DNA of 64,000 nt, taken from assembly GCF_030463535.1 (NCBI RefSeq), contig NC_132878.1, positions 33,249,761 to 33,313,760 on the forward strand. Direction: 5' to 3'. A model generated the notes under the pieces. It worked only from the letters and a program-made list of their open reading frames with translations. It made no database searches and had not been told where the DNA came from. The first letter of the stretch is position 1. Every line of letters begins with the position of its first letter. The DNA is from Salminus brasiliensis (Eukaryota > Chordata > Actinopteri > Characiformes > Bryconidae). Below are positions 1-11,900 of the stretch, one piece after another. A program made the position numbers and the translations under genes.

Positions 1-3000
1 TGCATTTGTTCTTTTTGGCATAGATTTGACTCTAAAGAGAAAAAAAAACAGTAAATCATAAATCTATAACTAGGGCTGTCAAATTATTTTATTCACATTA
101 ACACATTATTCTGTGTTATGAACTGCAGTTAATTAGGGCTGTCAAACAGTTAACATAATAGTGATTAATAGTTGTGATTGTACTGTGATAGCTCTAGAGC
201 ATAGAGTTAGTTCTTTCAGTTATTAATTCACTAACATTATTTTCACCATATGACCATAGAACTCACGACCTGAACATGAAAATCACATGGTTTCCATATA
301 GTATTAAAACCACTGTGACCGCCCAGCACTGTCGCAGCCTTCTGTGATTAACCGACTATATATATCGTGCAGCCTTACACCTAACCTGCTTTGTGAGCAT
401 TAGGGCAATAATAAGTATAGCTACCATTCAATCTCCATCTGAACTGGATAAGACCCTAGTAAGGGTCTATGGGGAAAGGGTTAAAGGGATACTTCACCTA
501 AAAATGCTAATTCGGTTATGCAAGGCTGAAAACTGCCTTGTTGGCATTTTTAGATGAGGCATTCCTTTTTAGATGTTTTTTGGACTGAGCAGTCTGCCTT
601 GTAGCTCTGCCTCACTGCCTGGCGTTTTCCCTCTTTCTATTTGTTATTTAGACCTCAGTACTAGTGCTGCGATGCTTTAGAGAGCAGTTATGGATGTAGA
701 CGAGCATGGTTTTAAAGTGACGCATTTTACACTACAAGCATATGTCGGTTTTGTAGACTTTTTATACACAGCCTGTCCTTCATTCGTTTGTTCGTTGTAT
801 TGTTTATCCTCATGTATTGCACTCTTTTGACTCGGGTCAGTTTGTATTTATGAGGCCTTGTCCTGATTCTTCTTGAACGTTACCTTTCCTCATCTTGGCA
901 AGAGAAAGAATGAGAAACGACCAGATGTACCAAAAGCTGGCAAATTGCAGACCATGCCTGGTGGTTTGGTCTGCGTGTTAATTGCTGTTTATGGCCTGAA
1001 CTAGGGTTTCTGTAGCTTGGGGAGAAGATTCAGTCCATTGTTACAGTTGAAACTTTGGCAGCCATTGTCTTCTGAGGGCCAAGTTTCAGAACCAGACTGC
1101 CATAATGACACTTTTGGGATTCGACTGTCATTTTTATGCACAAATACCAGTTAGTCTGCTTATTTCGCCATGGTTCTTTTCTACATACCCACTTGTCTGT
1201 TTTTTCCCTGTGTAAGTAAAGGGGGGAAATCCTATTCGGTAGCCAGCCTGGATCCTTACACTACCATAGCTTTAAACTCACTGCAGTAAAAATGAGTAAA
1301 GGACACTGTAAAGAACTAGGAAAATGAATTATCAGTTGGACTTGATTCATCTCTGACCCCAGATGCAGTAAATAAGCTAAGACGTGTTTTGTCCAGCACT
1401 CGTCCAGTCCAGTAATTACATAATAGTATAATATTCATCCTACAACGCTTTCATAATGCAAAATCTTCGATATTACATACTGCTACACAACTTTACATAA
1501 CTGTTTTTTGTTCATTTTAAGTTTTAAGAGTATTCAGAGTCAAACGCCAATTCAGCACTTGCTCACAGAAAGCCCCACATCTGGTCAGATGTAGAAGGTA
1601 AGCCATTTGGATTCAAGCAATACAAACTAATGCAGCTGTCCTCAGTCACAAAAGCGCACACTTTCAACATGTTTTTTTGTGCTTGTCCTGCTCTAACACA
1701 CCTGGCTCAGCCTATGAAGGCTTTGGTAAGCTTAAATCGATGTGTTAGAGTAATATGCAGTGGGCAGGAATTGGGACTGAGCTCTGCTGATCCGAAGCAT
1801 AGAGATTTTTGCTTGCGCTGGGCGTCTGGCAAAGCGGGCAAGGATGAGGAAAGGTGCCGTTCAAGCTCATGGAGGAGGCCAAAAACTTGTACACACCAAA
1901 TAAACCATGTCTTAGAGCTGGTACTCGTGCATTCTGATATTGTTAAAGCAAGAAGTTAATAAACATTGGGTACCTCAGTGTCTTGAGTCCAGTTTCTTTT
2001 TTTTTTTTTTGTCTGTTTAACGTGTCCACTAGGGGGCAACGAAGCATAAACTAGTAAAACCCCCCTAGGTAGTTTTTAAGTTTAAGCATATTTATATTAC
2101 TTTCTGTATAACATGTTGCATATATATTTTTTTATATTTGCATGAATTATTAATGTACACACAAGTCAGAGGCACCAACTACACAGAACAGGGATACAAT
2201 ACCACCATTGAGTTAGTTAGGAATTCATAAAAAGACTATTTGTAATTCTAATCATACATATTGATAATGAGAGTTATTAGGGCTGCATACTAAAGACAAT
2301 GCTGTGTTAAACAGTGTCAGCATTGCTGGGTAAAATTAATAATACATTTCAATTACAATAAAATTATAATTAACCTTTAATGATTGGTCAAAATAGTGAT
2401 AACCCAAATATATGGCTACTTTGATCCAGCACAAGCTTGTTTTTAACTGAATTTTATTATTTTCTTTTTCCTAATTTAAAAAAAGAGGTTAGGTTAGTTT
2501 AACAAGATTTCTCATTTTATTTAAAATGTAAAATTAATTTATGCTTCCTCTTAGCTGGATGTAGATATTCTGCCATGGGTGTTCCAACATGTAAAGAGAA
2601 AATAATAATAATAATAATAATAAATAAATAAATAAAAAAAAACAGAAAAACGTTTTTTGTGGAACATAAATAAAACACATTGCAAATATTTCTCACTCAG
2701 AAACGTCCCCAACATCAGGAGAAAAGCAGTCAGATAAAGCTGGTCTAGCCATGTTTGGTTGGTTAGCCAGGTTAGCTAGCTAGCTATCTGGGTAACTCGG
2801 CTTGTATGCTAGTGTTAACCAAAATACAATAATATTTTTTCTTTTCAATATTACACAGATGACATTAATGTGTAAGTTTCTACTAACAAATATCAGAAAT
2901 GGGACAGTGGACCCTGACAGAACCTAAGCTAACCATTAGCCAGTTAAAGCAAGCTTACATTAGCTAACCCTATTCCTCCACCTCAACCGCTCAAAAACAC

Positions 3001-3089
3001 AGTTCATCATTTTTACTTGAAATGAAACATTGATTTGATTTGATTTGTCTGAACAGGCAGTAAAATGTCTCATTATAATATTTTTTATA
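1..3089. other. Intergenic, no gene recognised
   Basis: I see no exon with recognisable protein similarity on either strand. The sequence is AT-rich, with an (AAT)n/(AAAT)n simple repeat at about 2603-2640 and two copies of a short 'agggctgtcaaa' motif near 74 and 135 that look like ends of old TIR elements. A CTCF-like motif at about 2025-2039 is listed separately. The 109-codon open frame at 1630-1959 has no recognisable domain. Confidence 0.6.
2025..2039 (+). promoter_or_regulatory. CTCF-like motif
   Basis: The bases CCACTAGGGGGCAA fit the vertebrate CTCF core (CC-N-S-Y-AG-R-K-GGC) at every constrained position. Binding cannot be inferred from sequence alone. The site lies in unannotated DNA left of clec11a. 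Confidence 0.45.
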
Positions 3090-4525
3090 CACCGCTCAAA
3101 AAAATAAAGGGAACACTTAAACAACACAATATAACTCCAAGTAAATCAAACTTCTGTGAAATCAAACTGTCCACTTAGGAAGCAACACTGATTGACAATC
3201 AATTTCACATGCCGTTGTGCAAATGGATTAGACAACAGGTGGAAATTATTGGCAATTAGCAAGACACACTCAATAAAGGAGTGGTTCTGCAGGTGGGGAA
3301 CACAGACCACTTCTCAGTACCTATTCTTTCTGGCTGATGTTTTGATCACTTTTGAATGTTGGTGGTGCTTTCACACTCGTGGTAGCATGAGACGGACTGT
3401 ACAACCCACACAAGTGGCTCAGGTAGTGCAGCTCATCCAGGATGGCACATCAATGCGAGCTGTGGCAAGAAGGTTTGCTGTGTCTGTCAGCGTAGAGGCA
3501 CTACCAGGAGACAGGCCAGTACACCAGGAGACGTGGAGGAAGCCGGAGGAGGCCGGAGGAGGCCGGAGGAGGCCGGAAGAGGGCAACAACCCAGCAGCAG
3601 GAGCGCTACCTCCACCTTTGTGAAAGGAAGAACAGGAGGAGCACTGCCAGAGCCCTGCAAAATGACCTCCAGCAGGCCACAAATGTGCATGTGCAATGGT
3701 TAGAAACCGACTCCATGAGGATGGTATGAGGGCCCGACGTCCACAGATGGGGATTGTGCTCACAGCCCAACACCGTGCAGGATGCTTGGCATTTGCCAGA
3801 GAACACCAGGATTGGCAAATTCGCCACTGGCGCCCTGTGCTCTTCACAGATGAAAGCAGGTTCACACTGAGCACATGTGACAGACGTGACTGGAGTCGCT
3901 GTGGAGAGTGATCTGCTGCCTGCAACATCCTTCAGCATGACTGGTTTGGCAGTGGGTCAGTCATGGTGTGGGGTGTCATTTCTTTGGAGGGCCGCACAGC
4001 CCTCCATGTGCTCGCCAGAGGTAGCCTGACTGCCATTAGGTACCGAGATGAGATCCTCAGACCCCTTGTGAGACCATATGCTGGTGCGGTTGGCCCTGGG
4101 TTCCTCCTAATGCAGGACTATGCTAGACCTCATGTGGCTGGAGTGTGTCAGCAGTTCCTGCAAGATCCTGATCCTGGGAGGAGAAACCCTTCAGGAGGCC
4201 ATCCGCCACCTCATCAGGAGCATGCCCAGGCGTTGTTGGGAGGTCATACAGGCACGTGGAGGCCATACACAATACTAAGCCTTAGTTTGACTTGTTTTAA
4301 GGACACTACATCTAAGTTGGATCAGCCTGTAGTGTGTTTTTCCACTTGATTTTTGTGTGTGACTCCAAATCCAGGCCTCCATTGGTTAATAAATTTGATT
4401 TCCATTGATTTTTGTGTGATTTTTGTTGTCAGCACATTCAACTTTGTACAGAACAAAGTATTCAATGAGAATAGTTCCCTGAGTGTTCCCCTTATTTTTT
4501 TTTTTTTTTTTTTTTGAGCAGTGTG
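3090..4525 (+). mobile_element. Decayed Tc1-like DNA transposon with TIRs and TA target site
   Basis: The ends are inverted repeats: CACCGCTCAAAAAAATAAAG on the left, and on the right a copy read inward as CACACTGCTCAAAAA followed by a long A-run. Each end is bordered by the TA dinucleotide that Tc1/mariner elements duplicate. Inside, a transposase is spread over three frames: an N-terminal helix-turn-helix part begins at 3387 ([20 protein letters not shown]), a middle part at 3696-3911 carries the FTDESRF catalytic Asp motif, and a part from 3963 carries MVWGVIS and MQDYARPH. The segment that should hold the third catalytic residue (the SPDLNPIEH region) is missing near 4170. Frameshifts, internal stops and this deletion make it a non-autonomous relic. 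The left TIR region extends well beyond the short match. Confidence 0.85.
3387..4285 (+). pseudogene. Tc1-like transposase pseudogene
   Basis: This is the broken transposase of the element at 3090-4525. It can be followed through at least two frameshifts and one in-frame stop. The paired-like DNA-binding domain is cut short and replaced by a low-complexity GGA/GGCC-rich stretch at 3535-3600. Two of the three catalytic-site motifs remain (FTDESRF; QDYARPH, where the family usually has QDNARPH), while the third is deleted. The C-terminal tail (RHL-RSMPRR-WEVIQARGG-like) is still legible in a different frame near 4195-4260. No full-length product is possible. Confidence 0.8.
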
Positions 4526-4802
4526 TATTATATATTATCATTTTTATATGTTCAGAAACATTTTCTCATTCCTGTCAGTTGTGACTATTTGTAAGGTTTC
4601 TGTTAGGCTTCCTGAAGTGTTGTTAATTATTCTGACTGACTTGTCAGTTATTTATGCCTCTTGTCAGTTAATTAATGCTGATTACTGACACATTGGCTGG
4701 GTTTCTCTGTCATTGTCAACAACCCATCAGCTGGTAATAGCTGATACTTTGGACAACTCGGATAACCCAGCAAAATGACCAAATCTAGTGGATGTTTTAA
4801 TC
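4526..4802. other. Intergenic, nothing recognised
   Basis: AT-rich sequence between two transposable elements. It has repeated 'cttgtcagtta' words at about 4640-4675 but no gene or RNA signal that I can see. Confidence 0.5.
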
Positions 4803-5288
4803 TTAAGAGCCCTATTTTAGCGAACTATAGGCGAGCCGTCAAACGTGCATACGGTTCAGCTTGATTTAGGGCTTGTCAGTATGTCTTTCCTATCTTTGCA
4901 TTTTTCCTGCTGTTCCGATGCTTTAAGAGCCAGGTGCAGTCTGACTTTGGTGGATTGCTATTTCAATGGTGCTAAGCGGCGGTGTACGGGCGTCGGGCAC
5001 GCGCCGGTGTTGACAATTAACTGCCAAGATAGCAACGAACGTCTGACTGTTGACATCTGCCTAGGTAGTTTTCAGTCAGTGGCACTCCTCTGTTTTCCAT
5101 TACCGAGACAGCAATATGCCAGAAATTTACCCTCACACATTACCCATTTCGAGACCACCGCACCTTTCGGCGTAGATATATTAGCAAGCACCGTTGCTAT
5201 TTAAACAACGGGAGGCGTGTAAATGGATGTTAACGATAGCAATGAGCATCACGGCGAGCCTTGCGCTGGGTGTAAAATAGGGCCCTAA
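4803..5288. mobile_element. Non-autonomous TIR element (MITE-like), family unassigned
   Basis: The left edge CTTAAGAGCCCTATTTTA and the right edge, read inward, CTTAGGGCCCTATTTTA are inverted copies about 485 bp apart. The inside is GC-richer than the flanks (CGGCGGTGTACGGGCGTCGGGC) and holds no transposase. The 119-codon open frame at 4845-5204 lies wholly inside it and has no recognisable similarity. The edges resemble the 'gggccctattttaa' ends common in fish genomes, but I cannot assign a superfamily. Confidence 0.6.
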
Positions 5289-5689
5289 GTCTGGACCTTA
5301 ATAAAACCTAGAGCATGCGGTTGTTACTCCTGCAGCTGTAAAATGTATTAGCCATGGCTTTTAAATAAGCCGCTTTTATCCACAAAGGAGCTCATTAACT
5401 GTAAAGACCTGAGCTGAATGAGTGTGTAATCATGTATTAATGAGTGCGCTTTGTTGTGAGCATGGTTTCACTTTCTGTGTAGAGCCTACATTCTCATCTT
5501 GGAGAGATTTAGTTACTTGGAGAGAAGTGGAGTTATATAACGAAAGGATCCAACTGAGGCCAGACTCCACCTCCTTACATCCTCACTCCCATCCAAACAC
5601 CAGGGAGAGAACAAAAGAGTGTGTGTCTCTGTTTGTACATCAGAGAGACTTTTTTGTTTCTGAGCTTTAAATTAGTTTTTCATATGACA

Positions 5690-6340
5690 TTTTTAGAAAA
5701 ATATTACCTGGCCAAACTTACATAAGCATAATGACACATTACATAGTCCCTCCATTTTCACAGGCTCCCAAGTAATTTGACAAACTAGATTATTTTTAAT
5801 AGAATAGAATTCTAGAAGTCTGGAACCTATGGACGTCCCCAAATACTTTACAGGAGTTTCCTCCTTTAGATACTTTGGCAGGCCTTCACTGCAGCCACCT
5901 TCAGTTGCCGCTTGCTTGTGGGTCTTTCTGCATTCAGTAAGTGAAAAGCTACTCATTTGGGTTGAGGTCAGGTGACTGACTCAGCTTTTCAAGAAACGCG
6001 GGTTGCTTTCACTGTATGCTGTGGCTCATTATCTATCTGTACTGTAAAGCGCAGCATTCGACTGACCTTGAGCAGAATGTATAGGTCTATACACTTCAGA
6101 ATTCATCCTGCTACTTCTGTTACAGCTGTCGCATCCCAATAACCACAAGTGAGACAGTGAGACCCGCAGCTATACACGCCCATGCCGAATCACTGCCTCC
6201 ACCATGTTTGATAGATCATGTGGTATTGCTTTCTTTCCTTCTCCATAATCAAGTGAATCCTGCCTTCATTTGTCCAAATAATTGAACTAAAAGTCTTATT
6301 ATTTCTCACCTGGGAATAATTCATCGATTGTAGTAGTGCT
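5690..6340 (-). mobile_element. Tc1-like transposase relic, minus orientation
   Basis: Read on the minus strand, the interval encodes pieces of a Tc1-like transposase C-terminus (AATEGGCSEGL, then GTSIGSRLLEFYSIK) with stops between them. A related copy lies in plus orientation at 17250-18560, where the same words recur (AAAEGGCSERL; DVHRFQTSGS). Opposite orientation and independent decay indicate two old insertions of one family. No TIRs could be placed. Confidence 0.6.
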
Positions 6341-7199
6341 GTGTGGTCTTCAGGGTTTGTTTGGGGTTTTTTGGTGCTGCTGAGTCTGCATGGTTGATTT
6401 GACCTATAGTTTCTGTCATGTCATGTCAGGCTTGCTTTAATTGCGTTACCTCTTTCAACCTCAACTGTTCCCATGAACAGTTACCTATATACAGCTTCAG
6501 CACTTGGAATAATCTCCAGATCCTTTATCTACTTAATTTGTCATTAAATAATTAGCAAACAGGCCACCCTGGCAATGACAATGCTAATCAGACAATTTTC
6601 CAATGAATTCATTGTTGTTATTTTTTAATTAAAATTATATTATTACTTCTGTCTGTACAAATGGCTGCAATTCCTAAATAGTTAATGCAGTACTTATTGA
6701 ATTAAAGCTATCATGTCTAATAAAAGCATCACAAAAATTGTGCTGTCCAACAAAAAACATGTATTTCCAAAATAATAATAATACATAAGTAATAAGTAAT
6801 TTCGAGCATTTCTATTGGTCCATTCATCCAGAATGATTTACACAGTGTACAGAGCAGCTACAGAGTTCAACCCATGGGGAAAACTAAAAACAGACAATAT
6901 GGAGACCTCAGGCCTTCTAACCCTGCTGATATTTGTGGTAACAGAGCTGCCTTTTCACACTAAAACTGTACCACTCCGCTGACGCGCTGACAAACAACTG
7001 AAAGCCAAGTCTGTTCACTCCGTGGCCTTGTTTGCAATACTGCCATGCACTAAAATTTACTGTTGCAAAAACTGTATTTGAAATCACAGCTAAAATCTGA
7101 CAGAAAGCTCATGAATAGTTTGTAGCGCTCCTTTATGAACCTTAATGAACCTCTACTGGTCCTGGTGTTCTGAAACTGCATAGCAGTAACTCAGAGGAT

Positions 7200-7690
7200 T
7201 AAAGCATGGCATGCAAAAGTTTAGGCACCCCTGGTAAAAATATCTGTTACTTTAAAAGCTATCTAAAATGACCTGATTTCCACGTCTTTTAAGGTATAAG
7301 GTTCATTTGTTTTATATATTTTAAGCAAGATTTCCATTTCATTTTCAAATGTCACAGTTTCCTAATAACAAAAAAAGAAAAGGAAGCAAAAGTTTGGGCA
7401 CCCTGCATGCTCAGAGCTTTCGCAACAGGCATCTAGTTCTTGGGCTGCACTTCTCTTCTGAGGTCTATTTACAAATTTTCAATGATGTTAAGGTCAGGGA
7501 AATGTGAGGGCCACAGCAAAACCTTCATCTTGTGCCTCTTGATTTGGAGGGATATCTTCATCATCATCTTCAGCCTTGCTAAGATGGCGTGATGTTTGCT
7601 TCCAGAATCTGCTGGTATTTCATTGAAATGTTCCCTGTGCAACTGGCTGCAACACAAGCCCAAAGCATGATCGATCTAGCCCTGCTCTTA
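7200..7690. mobile_element. Tc1-like relic with 'aaagtttaggcacccctgg' edge
   Basis: The left edge at 7207 (GCATGCAAAAGTTTAGGCAC) is a TIR type common in fish Tc1-like elements, and a second partial copy occurs at 7386. On the minus strand near 7469-7530 the decayed peptide LLWPSHFPDLNIIENL corresponds to the W-P-x-x-S-P-D-L-N-P-I-E motif of Tc1 transposases. The right terminus was not found, so the element is truncated. Confidence 0.6.
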
Positions 7691-8244
7691 ACAATTGGAG
7701 ATGTGTGCTTTTCATGAAATTCTCTTCTCTATACATACGTCTGCACCATTGCAACCAGAAATGTCAGTTTTAACCTCAGGACCTCAAAACATTGTACATT
7801 CAATTCTGTGGTTAGGACTAAGGAACAGTTTTCTGCTGGTGACCATGAAGGTCATGTTTGTGCAGGCATTTCTGCACAGTAGAACAGTGCACTGATGCTG
7901 CTGTACATTTCCCCCAATATGCAAATGAACAAGTGTGGTGTATTAGAATGTGCAGATGTGTTCTCCATAGACAATGTGTAGGCCCACTCATTTACGCTTA
8001 GAGCATCAACAATGTCATTTGACCAGGAGTGCCAAAACTTCTCCAACTGTGTAAATAGAACATACTGGACAAGTCCCCACACTGTATATAAAAACATTTG
8101 TGAGTGTGTGAAACAGAAAGAGCGTGTCTGTGAGAGAGAGAGCGTTTTGTGTGGCCGGGCCATGGAAATTCCTTCCATGTGAAGAAGGAACTCAGCTGCT
8201 GCAGAAACTTGCTCATTAGTGGCTTCTTTAGCGGCCACACACTC

Positions 8245-8275
<31 letters not shown>

Positions 8276-8631
8276 TCCAACATGGGCCTGAGGGGCTCCA
8301 ACAGTGATGACACCCCCTAAGGAATTAACACAAGGCTTTCTCTGTGTTTGTGTGTGTGTGTCTGTGTGTTTAAAAGGGAAACAAAGCGTGGAAGTAGGAG
8401 GTGGGACAGGAGTTTCCTGTTGTCGGTGGAGATTTACTCAAGACGAGACGGCAGGAGAGAGGGAGAGAGAGAGGGAGAGAGAGAGGGAGAGGACAGAAAG
8501 AGAGGGTGAATTCAGTTGAGAGAAGAGACCGTAGGTGGCGGCGGGAAGAGGAGGAGAAAGAGGCAGAGACAGAGCTAAAAGTCAAAAGAGAGGAAACCTG
8601 TCCAGCTGGAAGACCAGTGATTTGAGGGAAG

Positions 8632-8943
8632 ATGGTTTTAGCCGTGCTCCTGGTGGTGTTTGTGGGATTGACGTGTGTGTCCTGCACCGATAATGAAGGA
8701 AACAGTACAAGACTGATCCAGGACCAGACTGTCTCTGAAATTCAGGTAAGGCTTACACACAGACACACACACACACACACAAACACAGATGGGTACCAGT
8801 TAATACAAAATACAATACTAAATTTAGAATCAGTTTATCCATGTGGCCTGTCCAGGCTCCGCCTACAAAGTCTTTCGTAGCAACTGTTGCTAGGTTGGAC
8901 AAGCTTTACAGAACACAAGCAAAAATCCCATCAATCCCATTTA

Positions 8944-8983
<40 letters not shown>

Positions 8984-11900
8984 TGTGCCCAACTAAACCT
9001 ACAATATACTACAATAAAAAATCTAAAATGACATTTTTATTATCATAGGACAGAAACCCAGTTTTACACTTATTAGCCCAACTGTGTTCTGTAAAGCTTG
9101 TCTACATTTGTTGCTAGGCATACATCAGCCAAGACATATTTGGTGTAATGAAGTGCTAACTTATAAAGCTAATAATGTTTATAATTGGTTGCTTAGACCC
9201 TAAAAACTATCATTGTATACATTTAGCTGGCCTTTTTGTTTCTAGTTAGTTTTGATATTTTAACATCCATAAGAATTAATATATGGATATTCATTTAACT
9301 GCAGGGACAAGAAAACTAAATCATTCAGAAGCACAAACAGTTCAGTGGTATGTTATAATTACAGTTATATTGTATTATTCAGAAGTAGCTGAACAGCTTT
9401 TTGTGTGTGCTGAATAATAAAGGCTACACCTTCGGGTGACTAGTTGTGAGTACTTGTTGTGTTCTATACTATAGATTTTCTTCAGGGGTGTCCCGATCAA
9501 GATTTCTTAATGATGAGTATCAGCTGATATATGACCTTTGTGTTTGTGTAAGTAACACAGTCACACAGTCTAGATAAGATGTGCTGCTGATTAATATGTT
9601 CAGTAAAATCTGACTCAACTCCCTGACCATTCAGCTCCCAGCTCCCAGCGTGTGTTCTATAGTGGGTAATTGTGCTGAGGTTTGCTTTTTGGGCACTGGT
9701 CAACTCGCCCACATCATGAGCGTGTTTTTCTTTGATGGTCTGAACAACAGTAATAGGGTCTTTCAGTGAAAGCTGTGACGGAAGAGGGATTAGCTGTACT
9801 TCTTTGCCGATCAAAATCACGACAAATACAAAAAGCAGCTCGTCTTTTTAGTTTTTTGCCAGCAAAACCTCTGTGATTTTGGAGTATATTTTGTATGAAC
9901 TATCAATCCAGGTAACATTAGCATGTAATTAATATGGCCATTTCCATCCTATCTAGTTTCAGTTAGGCTAGTCACAAAGTATATCCTGATAGAAGTCGTA
10001 GTTTCACATTCGGTTAAATGGGATTTTTACCAGTGCTCTGTAAAGCCTGTCCACCCTAGCAGTAAATGCATTTGTGGACAGACCATCAATGTATTGCTGA
10101 AGTTATTGAGTAGTAGTGATCACAGTGATGGATTTGTGTTAATCTGAGCTTTGAAAGTCAAGGGAAATTTACTCTGTATGGTGTACAGTATGGCAGTAGA
10201 CCAAAAGGTAGTCCAAAGCAGTTCAAACATTTGGACACATTTAACTGTATCTGTGTTTTTCTTTATCTTTATCATTATAATTATCATAGTTGCAAGTAGG
10301 GATGCACCGATACCACCTTTTCCTTTCCAATACCGATACCGATACCAAGTATCTGCCGATGCCAAAGACCGATACAAGCACTAACTTAAATACTGGATGG
10401 CTGAGTATCTGTGCATTTGAAAAGTTTTAGAGCTTTGAAAAAATATAATTTGCCAACAATGCAAAACATGTGCAAGTAGGAAAGCATAATCTGGCTAAGC
10501 TTCACTAAACAGCTTTTAACTGGTGTAAAATTCACATTTCAGAACAGTTTAGAAACAGAAAGTGCTTATTCAGCAGTTTCACAATCAGGTACACGTCTCT
10601 ATGTATAAAAGTATTGCTTTTATGAAATATGTAGAAAAAAAATGTAGGCTTCATAGTATTAGTGCTCTCTATTGCCGATACCGATACTGTGTGTAAGTGC
10701 CGGTATCAACACCAATATGGTATCTGTGTCGGTGCAACCCTAGTTGCAAGCACTGATCATAAGGGGTCCAAGCACTAATTGGCAACTTTGTCCCTATTTG
10801 TATGAATTGCAGTATCATCATGTGGTGATGTGGTAGAATGTACTGCTGGAATCCTAACAAGCTGTGTTTCTGTATAATACCGTATGGGCTAATGGGTGAA
10901 CAGTACGATTTGCAACTTTAACAAGCTCTAACAAACTCTTTCATTTCAAAAAGGAAAACGAGAGACAGTTTTCCCTTCAGAAACAGTATTTCAATATGTT
11001 TTGCAGAATGACGCCGGCCACAGAGGAAGAGGGGACACTCCAGACATTGAGGATGAGGAACCCGAACTTAAGCCTGAGCCTGAGCCCGAGCCCAAGCCTG
11101 AGCCCGAGCCCGAGCCCGAACCCGAACCTCAACCCGAGCCTGAGCCCGAACCTCAACCCGAGCCTGAGCCCGAGCCTGAGCCGACGGCTGCTGTGTCTGA
11201 CTTGGAGAACACCTACAACTACGTGTGTGCGTCCACAGATTACACCGTTTCCTCACCCCCTATAGCCATTCAAAGGCATGCCTGTTCTTCCACAGGACAG
11301 GCACATGCAAGCCACACTTAGTATTCAAATCAGCGGAGCTGGCAGCAACAGATGCCTTACACTATCTGGGACAAACACACAGCTTCATCTGAACCATTTC
11401 AAGGGTTCCGTATTGAAGGTGATGCGTGTGAAGTGTAGCTGACTTGTAAAAGATAGCCTCTGTATGTGTACAAAGTACTGCACTCTGGTATCGGTACAAC
11501 CTATAAAAAGTGTAATAGCCGTGTAATTTATAGCCGTTCTATCCAGTATTTAAGTCAGAGTTGGTATCAGTATTGGTACACGGTATCGGCAGATACTTGA
11601 AAATCCAAAATGGTCACCTAGTCCATGTCATGAGCTCGTCTTTTCAGTTTAGCTTGTTGTCTGTTAGCAGAAGTGAAAGTTTCTGATGCTGTCATTTTTA
11701 GCTTTAGAATTTGTCCCTGTTTATTAATGACATACATAGGCAGAAACCACATAAGGGTACAAACGGTGGGGGTACAAGCTGCCATTACTTGTTAGCTGCA
11801 CTTCACCAGTAGCCTGAGTGCTAAACTAAAGAAGCCAGCTTCAGACTCCAGACTCATCTTGGCTGATTCATTTGTAGTGACTTTTTACCAAACTTCTATT

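Larger units (their letters stand above)
5289..8631. other. Intergenic and putative clec11a 5' region
   Basis: Apart from the transposase relics at 5690-6340 and 7200-7690, I see only simple repeats: (CA)n at 8252-8274, (GT)n at 8349-8368 and a GA-rich tract at 8455-8500. The purine-rich stretch 8440-8630 directly precedes the clec11a start codon and is probably its 5' UTR. No TATA box is obvious. Confidence 0.5.
8746..11006 (+). other. clec11a intron 1
   Basis: GTAAGG donor and TTTTGCAG acceptor. It contains (TG)n at 8945-8982, one copy of an interspersed repeat (9250-9700), and a hAT-type MITE (10297-10742). No additional exon is evident. Confidence 0.8.

Noticed and set aside
4845-5204. 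119-codon plus-strand open frame
   Set aside because: It lies wholly within a TIR element and shows no domain or codon pattern of a gene.
7852-8519. Several overlapping open frames rich in Cys-Val and Arg-Glu
   Set aside because: They translate GT and GA microsatellites upstream of clec11a and have no splice or domain support.
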